In this document: in pieces, positions 43,639 to 55,200 of the stretch
How positions within the stretch are numbered: the stretch's first letter is position 1
Layout of the letters: the number at the start of each line of letters is the position of its first letter
Source: Tyto alba
Lineage: Eukaryota > Chordata > Aves > Strigiformes > Tytonidae
Length of the DNA: 64,000 nucleotides
NCBI RefSeq assembly: GCF_018691265.1
Contig: NW_024881300.1
Location: forward strand, 887,046-951,045
Direction of reading: 5' to 3'
Made by a program: the position numbers and the translations under genes
Notes under the pieces: generated by a model
The model's database searches: none
Seen by the model: the letters and a program-made list of their open reading frames with translations, nothing else
What the model was told of the DNA's origin: nothing

Positions 43639-46600
43639 ATTTTGGAGAGACACTACTCTGAAAAGGGTTTAAAAACAAGAACAAAGGAAAAAAAGGTAGT
43701 GAAATTCCTCATCAGGCCATAATTCAAGTACCTGAGATTCAAACACTGGAATTTAGGAAAAGCTTCACCAAATGTGGCTTTTATTTTCATCCTGTGTTGT
43801 CAGATCTAGTTTGCAGATGCAAATCATCTAGTGCCCATCAGAGGAGGAGTGTGGCACAAGAGGGAGCGTGATCACATACCGAAAGGTGTCTCGGTGCCAT
43901 TAGCTCTTCCCAGCTGTCAAGGTGACCGTGTTTGTCAGCTGGGCTCTTCTCAGGCCCTGCTCTCCCAGGACTTTTTTTGGAAACACAAGAGGTTGGACAG
44001 AGCGTGCGTTCACAGTCCATATCAGTCCAGGCTGTCAGCTGAAAGGTCATTTTTTCTTGAATTTGAAATATCCTTTTAGTAGGACTAAGTACTATGTGTG
44101 ATAGGTAAGCGGCTGAATTTTACCCTGTGCAAAGAAGGAAACTACTGGGATTGAACTTTTCAATGCACTTGGTGATGGCCGTTTTGTCATCTTCAGTAAC
44201 AACCCTAGCCAGAGCCTTTTGCTGTTCCCACAGCCCCAGGCCCCAGGGGAAACCCAGATGTATCTCTGTCAGACAGATCTTTGTTCAGCTCCACTGTATT
44301 GTCTCGTGCTGCCACCCGCTCCCGCATTTGGATTTGTTCAGGTGTCACGCTAATTTATTTTCCACCTTTACTAGTATGAAACATGCCTTCTCGCTTATTG
44401 TTTTGCCTCCTTGTTTGTTGGGGGGAAAAATGTACTTCAACTGAATAAAAAAGAATGCTGCCTTGGCTTGACTGTCGAAGTCAGGTTTGTTCTCTGGGTC
44501 TTGGCTGCTAACCTTAAATGGCTCTCTTGGGTAGAGCAGCCACTGCAGAGAGATCTCTGGGGTGTGGATCGCCTCATTGGATTGCATCCCCTTGCAATGA
44601 AACGCAGTAATTAAATGAGCCCCGAGGTTTCTCCTCTGGCAGCCCCACTGACTCCCAAAGTGAGGAGGTGTACATCTGTACCGTGAGGTTTGCAGTGACA
44701 TAACGAGGCGTGCTACCCCTCCTGCTGCTGCAGAGCTTCTCCTGAGATGTTGAAGGTTGCCTCGGAAATCTAGATGCACACCTGCGTTTCTCAGGTTCTT
44801 CCAAAGTGAGGATTAGCTCCCAGACACACGTCTGTGACCCGAGAGAGCTGCCATCCACGCTGAAGCCAGGGAAAGGACTTGCAGGACCGTCGCAGCGTCT
44901 TTTCCAGAACACCAGGTGTCAGCAAAACCCCAAAAATGGGAAGCGGTTGTCTGTAGTCCAGCGATTTCGGCTCAAAACGGGCTCTGTGTTGTGTTTTGAG
45001 TGCGTGGGTTGCATTTAAAAAAAAAAAAAAATGAGGCTTGGATTGAGCTGTACGTGAAACACAACAACACAATCGGTCCCTAGCTCGTTTCTTACATCGA
45101 TTGCCAGGGACTTTTGGGTCACGCTTCCCCAGAATGTTTCCCGTTTTCATTACGCTGCTCGTGTCCATCTTTCCAGCTTGTGGTTGTGTCTGAAAGTTTC
45201 CGAGGGGAACCTGGAGGCTTTGTCCAATTTTGAGGGGTTTAAATGAATCTTCTGGTATGCGGGCAGATGTGAAGCCATTGGGGATTGTGTGCGATGGCTG
45301 AGTACCAAACCGATTCCCAAATAGCTAATTAATGTGGGCCATTTTTAGAGCTGTTACTATTAGTTTTCAGATTTATTGTGGTCCAAAAATGGAAATGTAT
45401 CAGGACGCTCCCACACCCCTATTGTTTCAGGCTGCCTGCAGTCTCCGGAAGACAATGTCTGAGCTAGTCAGTGCTAGTTTCATACACAGAGGGGATTTTG
45501 CCCCCCTGAGACCAGATCTTTAGAAAGAAATACATTGCTGTAAATAAACACACTGCTGGAGGGCGGTGAGGAGCCCGGATTTTGTGCTAGGGAACAGCCA
45601 GAGCCAGGCTGGGCCAGGCTTTTGCACACCATAGCTGCTGTTTTGTAGGGTTGGAAGTGCAGCCGCCCTTTCCCCTCCTGCCAAAACCAGTTCCAGGTAG
45701 AGCCAAAACTGCTGGGACTTGGAGGCATCATGCAGGGCAGGAGAGAAAACACAGGAAAAACTGATCTTGAAGAAAACAGGCACACTCGCATTCATGAAAT
45801 ACTGGCTGCTTCTCCGTGTTTCGCTCAAAGCAACATTTTTAGCCACGGGCATGGAGGTAGGAGGGCAGGTCTGGCACAGGCCCCACTTCTCCCACTGAAT
45901 TTCTCTTTCAGGCACAACCCTGTCCCTTCCTGTGACGGTTTCTGGCCGGCTGCACACAGAAAGAAGGGGGTTGCTCCTGAAAACTAGGCTCAGCTTTTAG
46001 TTGGATGCTGCCTGCGCTGAGCAGGAGCATTTGTGACTGCGAGCCTGTCCTGCATCCCCTGCCCCACTCCTGGGGGGCTGCGAAGGCAGCAGGACTGGCA
46101 GGGGGGACCCCACGGACCCTGCAAACTGACTTAGTGCCTTGAAACTCCTTCTGCCTTTTACAGCTCAAGCTGCAGGAGAGGGGAAAGCTGAGGGGGGGGG
46201 GGGGGCATACGGGACTTGCTTATTTTGCCCACGATCTTCAAAAAAATCAAGTAAAGACGGTTTATTCAACCTGAAGCCTCAGCGGGAGGATCCCAGTCTT
46301 ATTACCCTATCTCCGTATCAAAAATATCTATATAAATACCCCCCGATGCCGCGTTGCTGTGGGGAGCTGGGTGCAGGCAGGCTGGCAGGGGAAGCACACC
46401 GGCTCCGGGGGTCGGGCAGGGCGAGGGGTGGGTGCAGGGCTGGCCAGCCCGGGGGTCAGGGGTCCCCCTCCACTTTTGGGGTACGCGCTCAGGGCTCGTT
46501 CTCCTTGCTGAACAAGCTTTTCCTCTTGGGAAGCAGCGGCCGGGGAGCCAGCGCGGGGCCCTCGGGGTGATTTCGGCACCCGCCCCAGCCAGGCCGGGTG

Positions 46601-46760
46601 AACCCCGCCGGCACCCAGGCAGCACCGAATCGCTGGGTTTTGGTTAAAAGCGCGGGGTGTTGGTCCAACAAAGTTATGTTTTCGTTGTAGCTGGCTGGAT
46701 AACACGGAAAATCATCTTCCAGCCTTTGCACGCGTTGTAATTGTGGTTTTTTTTAAAAGC
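43639..46760. other. Intergenic NLRC5-CPNE2, right part
   Basis: Changes from AT-rich to GC-rich sequence at about 45.9-46.1 kb. It contains a 14-G run at 46192. No gene recognised; the short open frames lack any known domain. Confidence 0.65.
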
Positions 46761-46859
46761 TTTTTTTTTTTTTTTTTTTTTTTTCCTCTGCAAAGAGCGA
46801 AGCGAAAGAAGCCAGCTGGGAAGTTTTGGGGTGGATCCTTTTTTTTTTTTTTTTTTTTT
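46761..46859. repeat. Two long T tracts upstream of the CpG island
   Basis: 24 T at 46761-46784 and 21 T at 46839-46859, separated by 54 bp of mixed sequence. They lie directly before the probable CPNE2 promoter. Rigid dA:dT tracts tend to exclude nucleosomes; that role is inferred here. Confidence 0.85.
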
Positions 46860-47240
46860 CTTTTTAAGCCGGAACGCATGATGCTCGCCCAGGCATGGCC
46901 GCGCCCGCCGCCCGCCCCCCGCCCCCCATCCCCGCCCACCCCCCCCGGCCGGGCGGGCGCGGCCGTGGCCGTGGCCGTGGCCGTGGCCGTGGGGAGGCGC
47001 TGAGCCCGCGGCCCCGCGGGAGCTGCTCGGCCCGGCCCGGCCCGGCCCGCGGCGGTGAGTACCGGGGGGAGCGGAGGGGCGAGGAGCGGGGCCGTCTGGC
47101 TTGCCGAGGGTGGCTGAGCCGCTCCCACGGCGGGATCGTCCCCCGTGGGTCGGGTGGGTGGGGGATGTACCGGCGGTGGCCTCGGGTATCCCGGCGGGAG
47201 AGTCGCACAGGCCGCCCAGCACAACCCCGGTGTCAGCCCC
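46860..47240 (+). promoter_or_regulatory. CPNE2: CpG island, probable CPNE2 promoter
   Basis: Very GC-rich with dense CpG, in contrast to the AT-richer NLRC5 side. It contains GGGCGG-like boxes near 46950, five GGCCGT hexamers at 46961-46990 and a GGCCC pentamer run near 47029-47048. It lies upstream of CPNE2 on the same strand, with no other gene recognised between. No TATA box is seen close by. Promoter activity is inferred from composition and position. Confidence 0.6.
46990..47054 (+). other. CPNE2: Candidate noncoding first exon of CPNE2 (5' end not determined)
   Basis: Only the 3' edge is supported: a strong donor GTGAGT at 47055 directly after the GC-rich repeats. Copine-2 coding sequence begins in a later exon, and its coding exon at 62006 has an acceptor before the ATG, so an upstream untranslated exon must exist. 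This is the best candidate. The start given here is arbitrary. Confidence 0.4.
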
Positions 47241-47359
47241 CGGCTGGGGACCTGCAGGGCATTGTCCCCACTGGCTCGTCCCGGGTGGGAGTGGTGTCCA
47301 GCTTCCCGTGGGACTGACCCTCTGTCCCTCGGGACAGACCCTCCATCCCCGGGGACTCA

Positions 47360-47830
47360 CCCCCCCCCCCCCCCCCATCACTTCATACTCCCCCAGCCCA
47401 GGCCCCTCCGTTCCTACACGGTGTAAAAGTTGTCCCGCCCGGCCCCACGCTCTGTGCATCTTCATTCCCTCCTAAAAATGCCAACTGGCTGCATGACAGC
47501 CCCCCCCCCCCCCCCCCCCAAAGCGAACGCCGGGGCCTGGTGGCTTCACTCCCCAAGGCTGGGGACGTTTGCTCGGGGTTACTGCTGCAAGCGCCTCTCC
47601 TCCCCCTCCTCCTCCTCCTCCTCCTCCTCCTCCTCCTCCAGCATCAGGTCTTGGCGGGGGGGGGGGGGCGTGGAGGGGTGTGGGGGGGATCTGGCGACCT
47701 GGAACCTGGGGAAGCGCACAAGTGCTGCTTCGGGAGCTGTTTGCTGCCCTGGCTGGTGATGAGATCCTTCACGCAGTGCATTTAGCGCGGGGGCACACAC
47801 CCCCCCCACCCCCCCCCACCCCCCCCCCCG
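47360..47830. repeat. Cluster of C and G homopolymers
   Basis: 17 C at 47360-47376, 20 C at 47500-47519, 13 G at 47656-47668 and interrupted C runs at 47810-47829. Lengths of such runs are often wrong in assemblies. Confidence 0.9.
47604..47639 (+). repeat. (CCT)n trinucleotide repeat
   Basis: About 12 CCT/CTC units in the 5' part of the long CPNE2 intron, in a region rich in C and G homopolymers. Confidence 0.95.
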
Positions 47831-49276
47831 AGGGGTTTATGCTTGGGGGATGGACTGCCCCCCTCTCCTCTGCGCCCACCAAGGCGGCTCATCCTCTGGG
47901 ATAGCGGCTGTCGCTCAGCAGCGTGAGGGTGCTCGGAGAATGGCCGGCAGGGAGGTGTTTTCCCACCAGCTCTGCCAGCCTCAGGACCTGATGCAATAAG
48001 TGTCCCGGTGAGTAACCCTCATTTAGGCGAGGAGCTGGATTAAAGCCAGCGGGGCCGGAGGACTTGGTGGGCAAATACACCCCTCGGAGCTGGTCACTGC
48101 CCGGAGGGTGGAACGGGAGGTAAGAGAGGTGAGTGGAGAGCAGAGCTTTGGCGGCAGAAACAATCTCCGAAGGGCTGGGTCCCTGCTGCTGCCTCCCCGA
48201 GAGCCTGAGATGCTTCGCAGGAAGGAACTGGGAGGATCCCGGATCCCCGTGGACCTCGAGCCCCGGGTTTGAAGCCTCCTTGGAGATGCGCTTGAACCTT
48301 TCTGGAGAAGCTGGAGTCAGAATCGGGCCGGTGCGAGCACAGCCCGAGGTTTCTCACTTCTGATATCAGTCCCTGTCGCCGGCATCAGCCGCCTCCCACC
48401 AGCGCAGGTAGCGGGGGCTTTCATGCCGGTGTGTGATATCACTGTGCTTTTCTGGGGTCAGAAAATGTTTTATTATGGACCAGAAATCTCATCCAATTAT
48501 AGCCCGTCAGGGGGCAGAGAGCAGAGCAATGGGAGGAGGAAGGCTGGGAACAAAAGCTCGGGGCATGTGGAAGGGATTTGTTTTGAAGAACTGAGTCAGT
48601 GGAGGATGTTTTCCTGGAGTAGCCTTGGGGAAACGCTGCCTTCGCTTTGGTTACAGCTGTGTGATAGCCTGGGACATACATTTTCTGGTGATGTGCATTT
48701 TGGTTTCTCTGCTGTTGCCTCTGGGGCATGACAGCTGGGATAACGTGGAGGGGAGGCACCCGGCGAGGTGCCCCCAAAATTGCACCTCCCCGTGGTGCAG
48801 GCAGCCCCTGGCACTTGCTTTGGGTAGACGAGGAGTCCTGGAGCTCCTCTCCGAGAGCCTGGTATCCCTCGCCACCCCCAGGGACGAGGTTTGCCGGCAG
48901 CCCGGCACCGTCGGCACGTGCCCCGCTGTCCCCAGGCCCTGCTTGGTCACCGTTTGCGTCTCTTGAACGGGTTGCAGACGCCGCAATTGCTGTAGCGATG
49001 TGAGGGTGGGCAGGGTGGTACTACTGCTTGTATCTGAGATGCTGTGACGCTTCTCCCTCCCCGCTGCCTTTCTGAGCTCGAGCTGAAGAGAGATGAGATA
49101 ATCCCGAGCTGCACCAGCGCGTCTTGCCCTGGGGACATCCTTGCTCCTGGGGTCTGTGCTGGTGGACAGCAAGGGTGTCCCCCCTCCCCATGCCAGTTGC
49201 TGGCAAGCAACCGCTGTTTGCAAAGCCATTGCTTGCGGGGGTCAGGGATCCCAGTGCCTGGACGGTCTGTGCTGGA

Positions 49277-49404
49277 GGGGGGGGGGGGGGCCACAGGCCC
49301 TGTGCACTGGGCTTTCCAGTGCGGAAAAATCCTCTTGAGGTTTGGCTGCTGGAGCTGAGCTGTGGGTGAAGATGCTCTTTGCCCCTGGGGGGGGGGGGGG
49401 GGGG
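49277..49404. repeat. Two long G runs
   Basis: 14 G at 49277-49290 and about 18 G at 49387-49404 in the GC-rich part of the CPNE2 intron. Further runs: 14 G at 46192-46205 and 15 C at 36006-36020. Confidence 0.9.
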
Positions 49405-52211
49405 CTGTATCAGCCGTGCAGCCCCCCGCAGTCCTCGTCGCCACTCGCCTTCCAGCGACCCCCCCCCCTTGCCCCAGAACAGCGGGGTTCCGCCGTGCTG
49501 GAGCGGCCACTGGCCGCCCCGTGATTTACCAGTCTGCCCAGTTGTCTACTGGAATTGCAGCGCCTTTGTTTGCCTTTGAGCAGTCTCACTGCGGTGCGTG
49601 GGGACTCCGGGAGGAATCACGTCTTCTCTTGCTCCTGTTACACCCGGTGGAAAGAGTTTGCCACTGACTTCAGTGGAAACCTCTGCCTGGGGAAAGCTGG
49701 CCGGAGTCGCTCGCGCCACCGTAAATCAGGGCTTGTTCTCCGGGAGCTGTCGGTGTGCCGAGAACGTAATACCCGGTTAATTGATGAAAAATCAACGCTT
49801 GTAGCCTCCTGTCCTGATTCAGGGTTGCCAGCTCTCATAAGGAACTCTTTATGCGAGAGCCTTGGCTTGCGTTCAGAGGCAGGGTGGGGGGAAAGGAGAA
49901 GAAAAGGTAAATTTTCTGGTGCGGTGGAGTAGCCAGGCGTTTGAAATGGTACTCCTGGCAGGATGCAAAACCGCAAAACAGCATGAAAAAGAAAAAAAGA
50001 TTTGAACGCTTTTCCCCCTCTGAAATCTTACAGTTTGTCTTTTAAACCTCTGTAAAATATTTGTTGAGGGACCTGAGTCATCACTTTTCGCTGCTTTGGC
50101 TCAGTTTCCTGGCTGCTGGCTTTGTGAGGTTAACTTGTTTGGATCACAGGAGCAGGGGAAAAAAATAATTCCTGGGAACTCAGGTGGGTTTGGAGATCGT
50201 AACAATATTGTTAAAATATCGTAAAAACAAACAAGTGTAGCATTCAGCAAGAAGACTTTCACTTTTTATTTGTCTGCTGCTTTTGCTGAGGCTTTGGGTT
50301 TGGGACCTGTCAGATTTTTCTGCCTGTAGCCGGCAGGAAAAAGCTTGTGTCTAAAATAGTCACCTTTCCCCCAGCCCTGGATTTTCCGTCATCACGTGAT
50401 TCCAGAAGCTGAGGATTTAGGAAGAAACATCAGCCATCGTGAGGCTGATTTTAAAAATGAGACGAGCTGGAAATGCAAGTTCTGCTGTTCAACAGCAAGT
50501 CCAGTGCCGTGCGGCCATTTAAACTGAGTTTTATATTCCCTCGAGCGGTGTCTAAAGCTGTTGGGAAAGGGTCAAGAATTTATCAGACATAATTCTCATT
50601 ATAAACCGCCGCATTTTTTGTATCGCTGACATACGAATCTGGCTCAGGGTGAAGCTTCGCACATCAAGTGGCAGCATCTCTCTTCTGCAAAGCAGGCTGA
50701 TCAAATAAAATTGGTTAGGAAAGCTTGGGTTGTAGCGACAAGCCCGTGGGGTGAGGGTGGGCTCCAGCCTTCGGGGACATGGGTGGTGCTCTTTGTGTGC
50801 CCGTGCAAATGAGCATTGCACATAACTACCCATCAATGGATGTTTATTTGTGTTAGCAGGGGAAGGGCTCTGAAGCTCTGGCTGCTATGGCGATGAAATG
50901 GTGCATGGGATGGAGGGACCTGCACGCCTGTCCGCTGCTGGGGCCACTGGCGGGGCCCCTCTGGCTGGCATGCCTATAATTTTGGCATGCGGTTATGTTA
51001 GAAAGCAGCTAAAGATATTTCTCATCACTTAAGTGATGATTTTTTTTCTTCCCCTCTCACATGTGATATATGGTGTTGGCTGGAAATAGGAATTCAATTA
51101 AAATTCAGAAAGCCAGCATTTTTGTTTTCAGTAACTTAGAAAAGCCTTTAATAAGTTAAACACCCAGTATACATTAAGTATACTTAAAATGCAGGAGGTT
51201 CTCTCTGCACCTGCAAGGGAGCCTTTACAGCCCAGCCGCCTTCCCCACGGGGCTGCCCCACTCCTTTATGTTTCACAGGGTCCAGCTTTAATTAAGTCAA
51301 CTTTTTTCCCTTCGAATCCGGTTGTTGAAACAGCTATATCTCCCCTCACCACCCCCAGCTCTTGTATGGCTGCTGTAGTATTGGGGTGGGAAAGTTTTAA
51401 TGCGGTGGCTGGGTGTTAAAACCCACCCAAGGTCCTCCCTCCTCGCATCTCCAGGTTTGCTTGTTAGTCCCACCCGGGGCACGTGTCCGACGCGAGCGTC
51501 GCTGCCACGGGGAGGGAGGAGATGCGTGTTTGGCATTTGCCTGTCCTGGATGGGGCTTCCCCCCGCCCCCCGCCCCGGTGCCACCCGTGGCCTCCCGCTC
51601 GCCTGTGGCCCGTGGGCAACCTCATTTTCTGCTCCGGCAGGGCGAGGGGAAGCGGCTGCTCCTGGGGGTCGGCAGCCCCGTGTGAGCGTGGCGGGCGCAG
51701 GGCTGGTGCATAAACCCTTTCCTTGGGTCTGCCTCGCCGGGCGCTCGTGTCGAGGGTTTGATGCGGTCGCCAGGATTCACAGTGACATCATGATGTTTTC
51801 TGCTCTAAATCACAAATTTCCCTAAATCGAGCCCTAGAGGAAGCCTGTAGTCAAGCGAAAATGTGCAATCTTCCCAGCGAATCTAAGCCAAATACTCACT
51901 TCCCAGTGGAGACCGGGATGGGGTTGGTCTGGGTGGCTCGGCCCGTTGCTGCGCGTCCGTAACGGAGGACGCTGCTACGCTCTGGGCTTGCCCTGCCCCT
52001 CGCTTGCCCTTTCTCCATTTCTGAGCAGCGAGCCCAGCGCTGCTGCTGCTCCGGAAACCACACGCGGAATCGCGAGCAGCAGGGCATGGAAAGTGTGCAG
52101 GGCATGCAGCGAGCACGGGGCATGCAGCAAAGCTGGGCTCTGCCCGTGGTGTGGTGGTCTGGTAGCAGCCATCAGAGCCCATCTATTTTCTTGCAGGCTT
52201 AGAGGAAATAC

Positions 52212-52213
<2 letters not shown>

Positions 52214-52242
<29 letters not shown>
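52214..52242. repeat. Poly(T) run in the CPNE2 intron
   Basis: An almost pure T run of about 29. Similar A runs occur at about 58897-58914 and 60170-60196, and a T run near 58117-58132. No SINE or processed copy is recognised next to them. Confidence 0.85.
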
Positions 52243-55200
52243 GTTTCTTTTCTCTCCCTGCTCTCTGATTTTCTGAGTGCTCTCCCGAAACGCCGCGCGG
52301 TCTCTGCGGCGCCTCCAGACCCCACCAGCAATGGTGCCGTGTCCCTCTGCACGTCACAGCTGGGTGTGGAGGAGTGAGTTTTGCTTTCGTTTGCCAGGCT
52401 GGAGCCCTTGGCTTTCCGCCGGGTGAAAATTGCGGAAACACCTTTGCCGCTGGGAGCCCGTGGGCCCTGCCCTCTCCGGAGCGCTCAGCTCTCCAGGGCT
52501 TGTGATTTCTCGCTGGTAAGTGGTTTTAGATACTTGGTGGACGAGGTAATGATGTTTTCAGACTTCATCCGGAGAGGGTTTGAGAACGGATCCCGCTGCC
52601 CCCGGAGCCCGGGCAGGCTCTGCCCCGAGGTGGGTGCCGGGCAGCTGGCGAGCCGGGCCGCCTGCACGGCGGAAAAACACGTGAAAGGCGTTTGGTTTTG
52701 CTCTCACACCCCTGGCTTTACTGAGATCTCCAGTTCCTGCGGGTGCGAGCCCCTCTGCGAGGGTGTGGGGCCCGTCCTCCGGTCCTGGAGCCATGGCCGG
52801 GCAGCGGCTCTGTCCCTACGGTTGTGGGGGGACCAGCCTCCACCCCGGAGGGACGCTGGTGCGGGTACGGGACCACTTGCCTTTCCCGATGTCCTCGTCC
52901 CCAGGGACGGCAGCTCCTCTTAGCTACAGGGTGGCTGCTGGGGGCAGACCCCTCCCGTTTCTGCTTGGATGGGGGAAGCAACCAGGGTGGCAGGTTTGGG
53001 TGGCACCACGGAGGGATGCGGGAGGACCCTTGGGGATGTCACTGGGGCCGTGTGGTGGTACAGGGAGCAGGGCTGGGGTAGGAGAGGGGGGATGCAGGTC
53101 AGGGCGGGACTGTGTGGAGGAGTTTTGCTCCCACCCTGCGGGTCCTTCATCACGAGCCAGTTTCTCGGGGGGGTGCCGCTCCCTCCCAGAGTCCAGCCGC
53201 CTCCGTCCCACACGTGGGGATGGCAGAGAGGCAGCCCGAGGTGGTGGGTCTGTGCTCGACGTCTGCGGCTGCTGCCTCAGCTCTGAGCTGGGCAGGGGGA
53301 GCGCTTTGGAGCGGCTTCTCAGGTGTGATGTTTTCAAAACGAGTGGAGCAGCGGATGGTGCTGAGGAGCCCTGGGCTTCACAGGCAGCACAGGGAGGCCC
53401 CCGCGCCCGCAGGTCCGAGCGGGGGGGATCGTTACTTCACCCACCCGGCTCCTTCAGAGCATCTTCCCTAGCTCTGGCTGCTGACAGCCCTCTTTGCACC
53501 CCTAAACCCCGGCGGGTGGTGGTCAGCCTTGGGTGGGACCCTCGGCCGGGGAAGAGGGGCGACGGCACAGAGCAGCGAGAGGCTTTGCCCAGGGGGGAAG
53601 GTGTGTAGAAAGCAGAGAAGAGGGTGGCCCCATCCCCTGTGGCTGTGGCGGGATGGCTGCGGGCCGCAGCCGAGGTTGGGGCTGCGGTGCCTGCAGAGCT
53701 CCCGGGGCCTGCGAGCTCTTCGCAAGTGCTGAGTTGTTGGTGACGCACGAGCAGCAGAGGAGCTCTGCCAGCGTGATGGACTGTAAATACTGATGTCTCC
53801 TAATCCCCCTTCCCTTGAGGGTCTTATGTGCCGGACCTGTTCATGTGATTACACCGGTATTACGGTGTGATGTGTTATGCTGTTACGGTACCTGACACCA
53901 TCCTGACTCCCCAGGGCACCAGAGAAGCTGATGCTCTGTCCTCTTTGTATGGATGGAGAGGTGTCCCTCTGGGAAGTGGCAGTGGGGCAGGGGATGTTCC
54001 CATCCTGTGGCCTGGCACGTGCCCGCACCCCCTCGGTGTGTCCCGCCCGGCGGCTGCCAGGCTGTCACAGCCGAGCACCCAGCCAGGGCTGGGCTTCCAG
54101 AGGGTGTCCCCAGGCCCTCTGGCAGCAGCACCCATCGCCGGGACAGGCTGCGTCACAGCCCCTCTCCTCGTGGCACGTAGCAAACCAGCTGGCTGCCCGG
54201 AGGCGGGGGGCTGCAACGGCCCCTCTGCCCTGAGCAGGGAGCAAAGGCGGCTTCACCCAGGGGGTCCCCGGGCCAGGGACTGCTGGGAGGTCCCTGGGAG
54301 GTTTTATGGCTGCTGTGGGTTCCCTTCCACCCGTCCCTCATCCTGGGCAGGGAAGCAGCGATCTTTCCCCCCTGCATCCAGCCGGAGAAGCTGGATGAGG
54401 CTCCCAAATCCCCAGGTTGGAGGTGCGTGTCCCACGGCCGCAGAGGGAGCGACAAGCATCAACGTGGGCAGGTACTTCTGCAGGGGAAGTGCTTCTTTCT
54501 TCAAAGTTATGACCCCAGATCTATCGATGCTTGGATGTGGCTTAGTGGGCCCTGTCCCTGTTATCCCTCCGGTTGCTCTCTGGAGACGGAGCTGCTGCTG
54601 GGTGAAACTCTCCCTGCACGGTCAGGGTGGGATCCTGGTGTCCCCACCTGCCCTGTGCTGGGGCCTGGGGTGCTGGGATCCATTTAACCCAACTCCAGCC
54701 ACCTAATTGCTGCTGGGCTGATTGCCATGGGTTCCCAGGGAGCGGGGGGAGAGGATGCTTCACCCCGTTTGAAACCCCACGTAGGGTACAGGTACCCCCT
54801 GAAGACACCAGTGTCTTGCCAGGAACTGCTGAGGGAGCTGGGGCTTTTTCTGCCTCATTTTTCAGCTGGGATCTACATTGCCCATCCCACTCCTTACGCA
54901 GTTCTGCTGCACATCCTGGCGCTCTCCCTTCTCTTCTCCTTCACCACCCTGGCCCCATCCATCCTGGGTGCTACAGGCAGTGCCTGGCCCACTCATCTCC
55001 ATCCCTCCCAGGGATGAGCAATGATTTGAGGTGGGAACTTCGTGGGAATGTAGCTTTGGGCTCAGTCCTTGGAAACTGGTGTGGGGTCTCAGTGAAAGCC
55101 TCGGCTTAAAAAAACATTTCACGTGCCAATAGAAGCGTGACGGTTTTACAGTCCCCAGAGCTTCGTGGTTTGTGTTTCCGAGGGGCATTTCGCAGCTACG

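Noticed and set aside
46674..47465. 263-residue minus-strand frame and 140-residue plus-strand frame (46895-47317) with Gly-Arg repeats
   Set aside because: Created by the GGCCGT hexamers and poly(T) tracts of the CpG island; the plus frame also runs through the likely splice donor at 47055.
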